A stretch of DNA of 64,000 nucleotides from Ideonella sp. (GTDB taxonomy: Bacteria; Pseudomonadota; Gammaproteobacteria; Burkholderiales; Burkholderiaceae_C). This document shows positions 34,695-42,947 of this stretch, one piece after another. The stretch lies in the NCBI GenBank assembly GCA_016721465.1, contig JADKIA010000030.1, positions 248,001 through 312,000 on the forward strand, given 5' to 3'. The notes under the pieces were generated by a model. The model did no database searches. It was not told the DNA's origin and saw only the letters and a program-made list of their open reading frames with translations. The position numbers were made by a program, and so were the translations under genes. The stretch's first letter is position 1. Each line of letters begins with the position of its first letter.

Positions 34695-35678
34695 ATGACA
34701 TCCACTCGCAGCTTCTTGGTCGCCTCGGCGGCGGCCTTGTTCACATGGGCCGCGGCCCCCGCGCTGGCCCAGACGGAGGCCTTTCCGAACAAGGCGCTGC
34801 GCATCGTCGTGCCCTTCACCGCCGGGGGCGTGGTCGATTCCATCGCCCGGGTCATCGGTGAGAAGCTGTCCACCAAGTATGGGCAACCGGTGGTGGTGGA
34901 GAACAAGACGGGCGCGGGCGGCTCGATCGGCACCGACTTCGTCGCCAAGTCCGCCCCCGATGGCTACACCTTGCTGTGCGTGAGCCCGGGGCATGCCGTG
35001 GCGCCCAGCCTGATCAAGGGCGTGACCTGGGACCCGGTGCGCGATTTCCGCGCCATCGAAGGCTTCGGCGTCATTCCCAACGTGATCGTGGTGCATCCCG
35101 ACGTGCCGGCCAAGACCCTGGCCGAATGGGTCGCCATGGCCAAGAAGAGTCCCGTGCCGCTCACCTACGCCACGGCCGGGGTGGGCACCTCGAACCACCT
35201 CGCCGCCGAGTTGCTGGCCCAAAGCGCCGGCATCAAGCTGACCCATGTGCCTTACAAGGGACAGCCCGACGCGATGAACGATCTGCTCTCCGGTCGCGTC
35301 ACCATGATGCCGCTGACCGCCGCCTTGGCCGCGCCGCTCATCAAGGCCGGCAAGCTGCGCGCGCTGGCAGTGACCACCGCCACGCGCTCGACGGCGCTGC
35401 CTGCGCTGCCCACCGTGGCCGAGGCGGCCAACCTGCCGGGCTACGAGGTCGGCACCTGGTTCGGCTTCGTCGCGCCGGCGAAGGTGCCGGACGCGATCGC
35501 CCGCAAGCTCTCGGCCGACGTGGCCGAGATCCTGGCGATGCCTGATGTGAGGGCCAGGTTCGACACGCTGGGAATGGAAGTGGCGCCGCAGGCGCCGGCG
35601 CAATTCGATGCCTTCATCGCACGCGAATTCGCGAAATGGAGCAAGGTGATCAAGCAGGCCGGCATCGAGGCCCAGTGA
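34695..35678 (+). CDS. Bug/TctC family receptor
   Basis: About 327 residues from ATG 34695 (CGGAGA upstream). A signal peptide (FLVASAAALFTWAAAPALAQ) is followed by FPNKALRIVVPFTAGGVVDSIAR, the family N-terminal motif; ENKTGAGGSIGTDFVAKSAPDGYTLL and the VPYKGQPDAMNDL loop line the ligand pocket. It should bind a carboxylate in the periplasm. Its stop overlaps the next start by one nucleotide (TGATG), so it is translated with the nitronate monooxygenase-like gene. It is a second, distinct Bug protein besides the one at 18 kb. Confidence 0.93.
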   Translation: MTSTRSFLVASAAALFTWAAAPALAQTEAFPNKALRIVVPFTAGGVVDSIARVIGEKLSTKYGQPVVVENKTGAGGSIGTDFVAKSAPDGYTLLCVSPGHAVAPSLIKGVTWDPVRDFRAIEGFGVIPNVIVVHPDVPAKTLAEWVAMAKKSPVPLTYATAGVGTSNHLAAELLAQSAGIKLTHVPYKGQPDAMNDLLSGRVTMMPLTAALAAPLIKAGKLRALAVTTATRSTALPALPTVAEAANLPGYEVGTWFGFVAPAKVPDAIARKLSADVAEILAMPDVRARFDTLGMEVAPQAPAQFDAFIAREFAKWSKVIKQAGIEAQ

Positions 35679-36772
35679 TGACGAAGGCGCTGCGCACGCC
35701 GCTGTGCGATCGGCTCGGCATCCGCCATCCGATCTTCGGCTTCTCCCATTCGGTCGACGTGGCCGTGGCCATCGCGCAGGCCGGGGGGTTTCCGGTGCTG
35801 GGGCTGGCGCGCGAGATGCCTCACGAAATCCCTGAACTGCTGGCCCAGGTGCAGCAACGCATGGGTGAGATGCCCTACGGCATCGACCTGATGCTGCCTT
35901 CGGCGGTGCCGCAGCAGGCCAGCCTGGAGGGCTTGCGCGCCGCCTTGCCACCCGCTCACGTGGCGTTCGTCGAGGGCTTGCGACAGCGCTTTCAGGTCGC
36001 GCCGCCGGTCAAGCCCAGCTTCTTCACCACGCAGGTTCGATCCGAGGCCTTGTTCGAGGCGCAGATCGAGGCCGTGCTGGCGTCCAATGCGCGCGGCATC
36101 GCCACCGCCATCGGCCTGCGTGCCGATCTGATCGAGCGTGCGAAGGCACGCGGCAAGCTCACCTTCTCGCTGGTTGGCTCGGTGCGCCATGCGCGCAAGG
36201 CCCTGGCGATGGGTGTGGAGGTGCTGGTGGCCCAGGGCTACGACGCAGGAGGCCACACCGGACCGGTCGGAACGCTGTCGCTGTTGCCGCAGATCGTCGC
36301 CGTGGCCGGGGATGCCCCCGTGCTGGCGGCGGGCGGCATCGCCACGGGAGCGCAGGTGCTGGGCACCATCGCCATGGGCGCGCAGGGGGCCTGGCTGGGC
36401 ACCCTGTGGATGGCCGCGCGCGAGAACCACACGCCCCCGGCCCTGCTGCAGCGCTTGATCGCCAGCGGCAGTGAAGACACCCTCATCACCCGCGCCCACA
36501 GCGGCAAGCCTTGCCGCGTGGTGCGCAGCGACTGGATCGATGCCTGGGGCGAGGCCGAGGCACCGCAGCCCCTGGGCATGCCCTTGCAGCAGGTGCTCAC
36601 CGGCGATGTGTTCGCCTCGATTCATGAGCACGACAACCCGCGGCTGATCTACGAGGCCGCCGGCCAAAGCATCTTCGCCATCGAAGGGGAGACGAGCGTG
36701 GCCGAACAGTTCGATCGCCTGCTGGGCGAGATGGACGCCGCCTGGGGTCGCCTGCAGCGCTTCGCAGCCTGA
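35678..36772 (+). CDS. Nitronate monooxygenase / enoyl reductase-like flavoprotein
   Basis: About 364 residues from ATG 35678, a 1-nt overlap with the Bug receptor stop. It has the TIM-barrel FMN pattern of the 2-nitropropane dioxygenase family: LGIRHPIFGFSHS at the N-terminus, FSLVGSVRHARKALAMGVEVLVAQGYDAGGHTG (with the conserved His after GG, ~190-215), then LAAGGIATGAQVL and GAQGAWLGTLWMA for phosphate binding. Members oxidise nitronates or act as FMN-dependent reductases; in acyl-CoA gene clusters the true substrate is often unknown. Last gene of the IclR-headed unit. Confidence 0.9.
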   Translation: MTKALRTPLCDRLGIRHPIFGFSHSVDVAVAIAQAGGFPVLGLAREMPHEIPELLAQVQQRMGEMPYGIDLMLPSAVPQQASLEGLRAALPPAHVAFVEGLRQRFQVAPPVKPSFFTTQVRSEALFEAQIEAVLASNARGIATAIGLRADLIERAKARGKLTFSLVGSVRHARKALAMGVEVLVAQGYDAGGHTGPVGTLSLLPQIVAVAGDAPVLAAGGIATGAQVLGTIAMGAQGAWLGTLWMAARENHTPPALLQRLIASGSEDTLITRAHSGKPCRVVRSDWIDAWGEAEAPQPLGMPLQQVLTGDVFASIHEHDNPRLIYEAAGQSIFAIEGETSVAEQFDRLLGEMDAAWGRLQRFAA

Positions 36773-36969
36773 GGCACCACCGCTGGGCGAAGGCCAAGGC
36801 TGCGGTGTCCTCGACCGAGAGCAAGCTGTTGCCCACAGCTGGGAGTTCGGCGAGCCGATCATTGGCATCGGCCCAATGTTTGGCCCGACTGGCCAACACC
36901 GACGGCCCAAAGCTTGGGTGGTCGGTCTGGTGGGGCTGGATCAGGTGGACAGCAGGGCAGACTTGCCCA

Positions 36970-38490
36970 TCATCCCTTGACTCGCTGCCTGACCCAGCCC
37001 AGCGCGGCGGCAAAGGGCAGAGCCGAGCGGGGCAGGTAGGCCGAGGTCCACAAGCCGCCGTGGCAGGCGTTGTCCATGAACAGCTCGAACGGGTGCGCCA
37101 GCGGCGTGCCCGGGTTGGCGGCCGATCCGTCGAAGCGCAAGTCGTGCACCCACAGCGCCGCCATCAGCGCATTGGTGGTTTCGGGCTCGAAGACCTCGAT
37201 GCCGAAGCTGCTGGCGCCAGCAAAACCGGCGGCCAGTGCCGGGTTCTTGATCACCGATGCCGTGGTCGTTGAGGGCGCGACGTTGAGCGATACACGGTGG
37301 CCGTCGGCCCGGGCGCACATTGCGCGCCACTGCTGCAGGCGCTTGGCCAGGGCGTAGTTCGGCCCTTGCTCGATGACCAGGCTGTCGACCACGCCGTAGG
37401 CCTGCCCGCTGCCGTTGTGGATCAGCTGTTCCACGTTGGGATGAAAGAACCTGTCGCCCAATGCCAGGTGCAATGAGCCCTGAAAGCTGCGGCTCGCCAC
37501 CGGGCGCGCCCGATAGGCGTCCATCGCAGTCTGCGCGGTTTGCCGCGTCACCGCGAAGACATCGGTGGGCGTGGCCAGGAAGGCCACGCTGGTTCGCGCA
37601 TCCGCCTGACACGCGGCCTGGACGATCATGTCCATGCCCATGGCCACGCGGACATGGCGCTCGCCGTCCAGGTAAGCCAGTGCGGCCACGTCCAGCGGGC
37701 CCGCGAAGCTGCGCAGCCAGGCGGCGATCTTGGGCGCTTCGGTCAAGAGGTCGGCACCGGCGCGCCCAAACCAGTCGCCTTCGGCCACGGCCGGCCCGAG
37801 ACCCCGCACCGGGACCTGCAGCGTGCCATTGCCCGCCAGTGCCAGGCCGGCGATGCGTTGCCACACCGCCGGGCGCTGGATGTCCACCGCAATCACATGG
37901 GCGCGCCAGCGTGTCAGCCAGCGCAGCGGGCCGGCCTCGCTGCCGGCGCCGAGCAACACCAGCGTGCGGTCCGAGAGGTCGAACCACTCGGGATTGGCGA
38001 TGCAGCGCTCGAAGGCTTGCGCTGCGCTGGGGTCGATGATGCCGCGCGCCTGCCAGTCGGCGATCTTGGCCAGCAGCCGCGGTCCAGCCAGTGGCTCGCC
38101 TTGCAAGGGCACCGTCCATGGCGCCACAGTTGCATCACCCTGGCCGCTCAGGCTGAGCGTTTGCAGCGGCTCGCCAGGGTTGGCCAGCGCCTCCTGCAGG
38201 CTGGTTTGCCCGTGGCCCGTGTCCCAACACATGGTTTGCCTCGCGGTGGCCAAACCCGCGCGGGCACTGGCCAGGGCCGCTTCGGGGCTGGCCAGCCCAC
38301 CTTCGATCAACTTGCGAAAGTGGCGCGGGTAGGCGCGCCGCCAGCGCGTCTCTCGCAGCGCCGATTGCGCGTCGGCCGCGTCCAGCTCGGCCAGCGCGCT
38401 GGCCAGGATCTGCGCACCGACCCGCGTCGTGCTGCGCGAGCCATCCGGCGCCGTGGGAAAGACGACGCCTGTCTGAGTTTCGCTACCCAC
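36970..38490 (-). CDS. Uncharacterised protein with a Rossmann-like nucleotide-binding segment
   Basis: About 506 residues from a GTG at 38490 (GAGGAG 6 nt upstream). I do not recognise the family. Visible features: an N-terminal helical part with ETRWRRAYPRHFRKLIEGG; a glycine-rich turn LVLLGAGSEAGPLRWL at residues ~178-192 followed by a strand ending in Asp203 (VIAVDIQRP), the pattern of a dinucleotide- or SAM-binding Rossmann fold; DLLTEAPKIAAWL; and a conserved C-terminal stretch with NYALAKRLQQWRA, VSLNVAPSTTT and FMDNACHGGLW. There is no signal peptide, and a few hydrophobic stretches are present. It lies 56 nt downstream of an acyl-CoA ligase on the same strand and is probably co-transcribed, suggesting lipid-related chemistry. 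Confidence 0.75.
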   Translation of the reverse strand: MGSETQTGVVFPTAPDGSRSTTRVGAQILASALAELDAADAQSALRETRWRRAYPRHFRKLIEGGLASPEAALASARAGLATARQTMCWDTGHGQTSLQEALANPGEPLQTLSLSGQGDATVAPWTVPLQGEPLAGPRLLAKIADWQARGIIDPSAAQAFERCIANPEWFDLSDRTLVLLGAGSEAGPLRWLTRWRAHVIAVDIQRPAVWQRIAGLALAGNGTLQVPVRGLGPAVAEGDWFGRAGADLLTEAPKIAAWLRSFAGPLDVAALAYLDGERHVRVAMGMDMIVQAACQADARTSVAFLATPTDVFAVTRQTAQTAMDAYRARPVASRSFQGSLHLALGDRFFHPNVEQLIHNGSGQAYGVVDSLVIEQGPNYALAKRLQQWRAMCARADGHRVSLNVAPSTTTASVIKNPALAAGFAGASSFGIEVFEPETTNALMAALWVHDLRFDGSAANPGTPLAHPFELFMDNACHGGLWTSAYLPRSALPFAAALGWVRQRVKG

Positions 38491-38546
38491 GCGCGGCTCC
38501 TCGACGGTTGGCCCTGAACCAGCGGATGTGCCGCGCCTCGGCCGGC

Positions 38547-40187
38547 TCAGGCCACGTCCCGCAACTCGCGCCGCAGGATCTTGCCGACCGTGGATTTGGG
38601 CAGCGACTCGACGAAGCGCACGATCTTGGGCACCTTGTAGGCGGTCATCTCTTTGCGGCAATGGGCCGTCAGCTCTTCGGCCGTCAGCGCCGAACCGGGC
38701 GCCCGCACGACAAACAGCTTCACCGCCTCGCCGGTCTTGGCGTCGGGCACGCCGATGCAGGCGCATTCGCCCACACCGGGGCATGCGCTGGCCACCGCTT
38801 CGACCTCGTTGGGGAACACGTTGAAGCCCGAGACGATGACCATGTCCTTCTTGCGATCGACGATCTTGAGGAAGCCCTTGTCGTCGAAGACGCCGATGTC
38901 GCCGGTGCGGAAATAGCCATCCGCGGTGAAGGCCGCCGCGTTGGCTTCGGGCTGGTTCCAGTAGCCACTCATCACCTGCGGGCCCTTGGCACAGATCTCG
39001 CCCGACTCGCCGATCGCGGCATCGGTGCCTTCGTCCTTCAGCAGCTTGATGTCGGTACCGGGCACCGGCAGGCCGGTGGTGCCGCTGAAGTCCTCGATCA
39101 TCGCGGGGTTGAACGACAGCACCGGGCTGGTCTCCGACAGGCCGTAGCCTTCGCGGATGAAGGTGCCGGTGATGGCCTTCCACTTGGCCGACGTGGCGCC
39201 CACCACGGCGGCGCCGCCGCCGCCGGACAGCCGCAGGTTGGAGAAGTCGATCTCGGCCGTGCGCGGGTGCATCGTCAGGCCGGCGAACATGGTGTTCACG
39301 CCGATGAAGATGCTGGGCCTGGCCTTCTTGAAGACGTCGATGAAGCCGTCCATGTTGCGCGGATCGGCGACCAGCCAGTTGTCGGCGCCGACCGAGAAGT
39401 AGGTGATGAAGTTCACCATCAGCGCCATGATGTGGTACAGCGGAATGGCGGTGAGGATCACCTCCTGACCGTCGCGCAAGGCGCTGGGCATCATGGCCTT
39501 GTACTGCTCGGTGTTGGCCACCAGGTTGCGGTGCGACAGGCAGGCGCCCTTGGACAACCCGGTGGTGCCGCCGGTGTATTGCAGGAACAGCAGGTCGTCG
39601 CCGTTCAGTGCGACGGGCTTGCGCTGCATGGCCGCACCTTTTGCCAGCGCATCGGCAAACGGGATGCTGCCGACCAGCCGCGCGTCCACCGGTGGGCTGG
39701 GCAACGCGGCGCCGCTGCCATCGCCTGGCGCCACGGTGATCACGGTCTGGATGCCGGTCTTGGCAATCACCTCGGCCAGCGTCGGCGTCGAGCCGTTGTA
39801 GATGACGATGATCTTGCTGCCTGAATCATTCAGCTGATGTTCGAGCTCGCGCGGCGTGTACATCGGGTTGACGTTGACCTGCACACCCCCGGCGCGAATG
39901 ATGCCCAGGCAGGCGATGGGGAAGGCGAACAGGTTGGGCGACATCACGGCGACGCGGTCGCCCTTCTTCAGGCCCAGCGTGTGCTGCAGCCAGGCGGCGA
40001 AGGCGGCCGACAAGCGGTCGACGTCGGCGTAGGTCAGCGTCTGGCCAAACGAGCGGAAGGCCGGCTTGTCGGCATAACGCAGCATGGCCGCGTCCAGCAG
40101 GTGGACGATCGATGGATGGGCGTCGGCATTGATGGTGGCGGGGATGCCGTTGGCGCGGTGGGTTTCGAGCCAGGGTTGGGCGTGCAT
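38547..40187 (-). CDS. Long-chain fatty-acid-CoA ligase (AMP-forming)
   Basis: 546 residues with all adenylate-forming motifs: the P-loop-like LQYTGGTTGLSKGACLSHRNL (~205-225), the A5-type motif GYGLSETSPVLSFN (~345), YFRTGDIGVFDDKGFLKIVDRKKDMV with the ATP-ribose Asp (~420-447), and the C-terminal catalytic Lys in LPKSTVGKILRREL (~535). The length and FADPH-type spacing fit FadD-like enzymes. It activates a carboxylic acid to acyl-CoA for beta-oxidation. AAGGAAA precedes the start. Co-directional with the uncharacterised Rossmann-like gene. Confidence 0.93.
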   Translation of the reverse strand: MHAQPWLETHRANGIPATINADAHPSIVHLLDAAMLRYADKPAFRSFGQTLTYADVDRLSAAFAAWLQHTLGLKKGDRVAVMSPNLFAFPIACLGIIRAGGVQVNVNPMYTPRELEHQLNDSGSKIIVIYNGSTPTLAEVIAKTGIQTVITVAPGDGSGAALPSPPVDARLVGSIPFADALAKGAAMQRKPVALNGDDLLFLQYTGGTTGLSKGACLSHRNLVANTEQYKAMMPSALRDGQEVILTAIPLYHIMALMVNFITYFSVGADNWLVADPRNMDGFIDVFKKARPSIFIGVNTMFAGLTMHPRTAEIDFSNLRLSGGGGAAVVGATSAKWKAITGTFIREGYGLSETSPVLSFNPAMIEDFSGTTGLPVPGTDIKLLKDEGTDAAIGESGEICAKGPQVMSGYWNQPEANAAAFTADGYFRTGDIGVFDDKGFLKIVDRKKDMVIVSGFNVFPNEVEAVASACPGVGECACIGVPDAKTGEAVKLFVVRAPGSALTAEELTAHCRKEMTAYKVPKIVRFVESLPKSTVGKILRRELRDVA

Positions 40188-40316
40188 GGTGAGTTTCCTT
40201 TCAGTGAAGTTGAGCGAGTCAGGTCATCGCGAAGCCAAGCCGCAGGTCTCGCCGGCAACGAGAGGCGACGGCCAATGAAGTTGCGTCGATGGTCGTCAGG
40301 GCTCGCCCCGCGCCGG

Positions 40317-41042
40317 TCACGCCCCGGCTTCTTGCGCCAGCCAGGCTTGCATCGCCAGGGCTTCGTCGCCCATGCGCGTGTACTGGTTGAGCGGCAGTTC
40401 GGTCTGCTCGAAGCCATCCTTGGTCTGCTGCGGCATCGTCTCGACCATCAGTTCAGCAAACACCGGGCCGTCCATCGCCAGCAGCTTCGGAAAGCGTTCG
40501 GCCCAGGCCGCGCCATCGCTGATGCGCTCGGCATGCACATAGCCGGCCTTGCTGGCCACTTCGGCGAACTGGAAATCCGAAGTCGGCAACTTCATGTTGT
40601 CCAGGCCGCTGAACTGCGTGCCGTTGTTCACCACGCAATGCAGCAGGTTGCGCGGCCGCTGTGTGGCCACCGTGGCCAGGCCGCCGAGCTCCATCAGCAG
40701 GCTGGCGTCGCCATCCATCACGATCACGCGCTTGTGCGGTTGCGCCAGGGCCAGGCCGAGCGCCAGGCCCGCGGCACCGCCCATCAGCGGCACGGAGTTG
40801 ATGCGCTGGGCGGTCGAGCCCTTGGCCGCCTGTGCGGCGGCCGGGCTGAGCAGGGTCTTGGCCTTGGCCATCCCCAGGCCCAGCACCAGCCCGGCCTTGC
40901 CACCGACCAGCGGCACGCCAGTGGCCGTGCCATCCGCACCTTCGATGCGGTCGAAGATGAACATGGACAGCATGGTGGCCACCACGATGGCGTCCCCCTT
41001 GCCCTTGGCCACCACACCGCATGCTTGAACGATATTCATCAT
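40317..41042 (-). CDS. ThDP-binding subunit of a split 2-oxoacid decarboxylase (diphosphate domain, beta)
   Basis: About 241 residues from tandem ATGs at 41042/41039. This is a stand-alone diphosphate-binding domain: SVPLMGGAAGLALGLALAQP then VIVMDGDASLLMELGGLATVA and, ~30 residues after the GDA, CVVNN, i.e. the GDG-N(~27)-NN ThDP/Mg motif (here GDA). It resembles the beta subunit of sulfopyruvate decarboxylase and phosphonopyruvate decarboxylase-type enzymes. It needs the upstream alpha gene, 16 nt away, to make an active site. The substrate is unknown. Confidence 0.82.
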   Translation of the reverse strand: MMNIVQACGVVAKGKGDAIVVATMLSMFIFDRIEGADGTATGVPLVGGKAGLVLGLGMAKAKTLLSPAAAQAAKGSTAQRINSVPLMGGAAGLALGLALAQPHKRVIVMDGDASLLMELGGLATVATQRPRNLLHCVVNNGTQFSGLDNMKLPTSDFQFAEVASKAGYVHAERISDGAAWAERFPKLLAMDGPVFAELMVETMPQQTKDGFEQTELPLNQYTRMGDEALAMQAWLAQEAGA

Positions 41043-41058
41043 GTTGCTTCCCCTGCTT

Positions 41059-41595
41059 TCAACGCCACGCCATCGGCGCCGACACGAGCAGAACCACCGC
41101 GGTGCGCTGGCTCTGGGCTTGCTCATAGGCCTGGTCCAGCTTGGCCATGTCGGCATCGCTGTCCAGGCAGTGGTAGGGCACGCCGATGGCCTGCAGGAAC
41201 GGCTCGGCGATGCTCACCATGCTGCGGCCGGACTGCGTGGACGGCTGGCCCAGGTTGGCGTATTCGCGCCCAAACTGGCCGACCATGAACACCATCGGGA
41301 TGTGCGCGTCCAGGCACACCGCACGCAAGGTGTTGAAGCAGTTGTACAGGCCCTGGTTCTGCATCATCAACAGCGGCCGCTTGCCACCGATCGTCAAGCC
41401 GGCCGCGACCGTGACCGCCTGGTTCTCGTTGCAGCAGTTGATGACCTTGATCTGGTCGACGCCCTTGTTCAGGCGGTCGTGCAGCGCGAGCTGCACCCAG
41501 TCGGGCACGGTGACCACATGATCGACCTGGTTGCGCCGCAGCGCGGCGACGGCGGTGGTCGCGGTGATGGCGTAGGGGCTGAGGTCCACGGACAT
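41059..41595 (-). CDS. Pyrimidine-domain subunit of a split ThDP decarboxylase (alpha)
   Basis: About 178 residues from ATG 41595 (AGGAG upstream). It aligns with the N-terminal pyrimidine-binding domain of ThDP enzymes: HVVTVPDWVQLALHDRL, then NCCNENQAVTVAAGLTIGGKRPLLMMQNQG, in which Glu57 is the residue that activates the thiazolium ring. Alone it has no diphosphate site; with the next gene it gives a ComD/ComE-like two-subunit decarboxylase. Upstream are a degenerate TGTC box and a nested inverted repeat, so the pair appears to have its own regulated promoter. Confidence 0.85.
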   Translation of the reverse strand: MSVDLSPYAITATTAVAALRRNQVDHVVTVPDWVQLALHDRLNKGVDQIKVINCCNENQAVTVAAGLTIGGKRPLLMMQNQGLYNCFNTLRAVCLDAHIPMVFMVGQFGREYANLGQPSTQSGRSMVSIAEPFLQAIGVPYHCLDSDADMAKLDQAYEQAQSQRTAVVLLVSAPMAWR

Positions 41596-41658
41596 GCGGG
41601 CTCCTGGTTGAAGGCTGACGCCACTGGGCCACCCCTCGGGTTCAACCCCAAGCGAGCA

Positions 41659-41699
41659 CGCTGGCGTTGCGAACGAGAATGTTCGCGAGCCAGCCAGCG
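41659..41699. promoter_or_regulatory. Nested inverted repeats upstream of the split ThDP decarboxylase
   Basis: Inner dyad GCGAAC-GAGAAT-GTTCGC (41669-41686) is flanked by an outer pair CGCTGGC (41659-41665) / GCCAGCG (41693-41699). The block is 64-104 nt upstream of the alpha-subunit start. It could be an operator or a folded leader. The 352-nt interval 41596-41947 holds this element, a degenerate Crp-type box and no gene. Confidence 0.5.
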
Positions 41700-41722
41700 T
41701 AGAAGATGACGGCCGGCAGTTC

Positions 41723-41738
41723 TGTTCGAATTCAGACA
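41723..41738. promoter_or_regulatory. Degenerate TGTC-N8-GACA box upstream of the split ThDP decarboxylase
   Basis: TGTTCGAATTCAGACA followed by GAT; with one flanking base pair it keeps the symmetric form TCTGT-N10-ACAGA. One mismatch from the perfect box; 128 nt from the alpha-subunit start. Confidence 0.4.
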
Positions 41739-41947
41739 GATTCGGGTCAACCCCAGCCGCCAGCGGCTGGTGCACATGGTTGGCCGGCTGCGGTGCGGGG
41801 CACAGAGCCGCTGGCGAGTGGCTCGGCGACACCCAGCTGAGGTGTTCGGGCACCGGTGACATTCAGGTCATTCGTCTGCAAGCCGGCAACGCCAGTTTGC
41901 TTGAACCTGTCTCCCGATGTCGTGGCAGGATCACTGCGCCAGTGCGC

Positions 41948-42886
41948 CTACTTCACGGCGGGGTGTGCATGGAAGAACGCGATGATGCTTTGGGCGATCA
42001 AATCGGGTTGCTCGGGCAGCAAGGCGTGTCCAGCGTGTGGAACGGAAACCAGCGTGACTCGCGCCCCGTAAGTGGCCTTCAGCAGTTCACCCGCATCCTT
42101 GGGTGGTGCGATGACGTCGTCCTGCGCCTGCAGGACCAACATGGGCCCTTCACCGCCTGCGCTGAAGTTCTGGTTGCTTGAGGCCTTTGCGGCTCTGACC
42201 TGGCCGATGGCGCCCCAAGAACTCCAGCCGCGCTGCCAGTATTCCGGGGTCTCGTTACCTGTGGCAAAGAACACCTTGGAAACCGCACCGCCGCGTACCG
42301 ACCAGGGGATGAAGCCCAAGGTTGACAGACGCAGCGATCGCGCCACATCGGGTGGCATGTTGTCGGTTTTTTCGCCTGCCGCCACCAGCACCAGGCCCGC
42401 CGTTTGTCGCGGGTACAAGGTCGCGAAGGTTCGCGCAACACGGTTGCCAAAGGCATGGCCAATCAAGTGGACCCGTTCGCCTTCGGGGATTCCTGCGTCG
42501 GCCATCGCCCTGTGGACATCGCTGGCCAGGTCGCTCAGGCCATAGCTGGCAAATCCGCCACCTGACCAATCGGTGATGCCACGCGATTCCACCGCGATCG
42601 TGCGGTATCCCGCTTGCGACAGAGCCGTGCGCAATTCGTTGAAATCGCTGACGGCTCGCCCGAGGCTGGCCACCAAGACCACCGTTTCAGCTGGCTCGCT
42701 CTTTCGCTGTGGCTCTTGCGTGTAATAGGTGATCGGGTTCACGCCTGAAACGGTATGACGAACGCCGAGTGCGGGGCGCGCGTCATCGGCCAGCGCATGG
42801 GCCAAGACCCACACCATGCCGATGATCGAGAGGCCCAGAATCCAATAAAACGCAATGCGCAGTGAGTGACCCATTTGCCGGCTCAT
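41948..42886 (-). CDS. Alpha/beta-hydrolase fold protein lacking the nucleophilic serine
   Basis: About 312 residues from ATG 42886. One N-terminal membrane helix (FYWILGLSIIGMVWVLAHAL, residues ~13-32) anchors or exports it. The hydrolase fold is clear (TVVLVASLGRAVSDF, YRTIAVESRGI, VHLIGHAFGNRVAR, QAQDDVIAPP, PHAGHALLPEQ), with acid and His candidates in the last two motifs. The nucleophile elbow reads GHAFG (143-147), with Ala145 where Ser is expected, so classical esterase activity is unlikely unless another residue takes over. It is 59 nt downstream of a serine hydrolase gene, probably in one operon. Confidence 0.85.
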   Translation of the reverse strand: MSRQMGHSLRIAFYWILGLSIIGMVWVLAHALADDARPALGVRHTVSGVNPITYYTQEPQRKSEPAETVVLVASLGRAVSDFNELRTALSQAGYRTIAVESRGITDWSGGGFASYGLSDLASDVHRAMADAGIPEGERVHLIGHAFGNRVARTFATLYPRQTAGLVLVAAGEKTDNMPPDVARSLRLSTLGFIPWSVRGGAVSKVFFATGNETPEYWQRGWSSWGAIGQVRAAKASSNQNFSAGGEGPMLVLQAQDDVIAPPKDAGELLKATYGARVTLVSVPHAGHALLPEQPDLIAQSIIAFFHAHPAVK

Positions 42887-42947
42887 CAATGTTCCGTTTC
42901 TTGCGGTGAAGCGAACCCTGGGACGCCTGATCCGATCGACTCGAAAC

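Noticed and set aside
36773..36969. Protein-like sequence in the gap after the nitronate monooxygenase (for example EFGEPIIGIGPMFGPTGQ in one frame)
   Set aside because: Too short and without start, ribosome site or recognisable family; at most a remnant.
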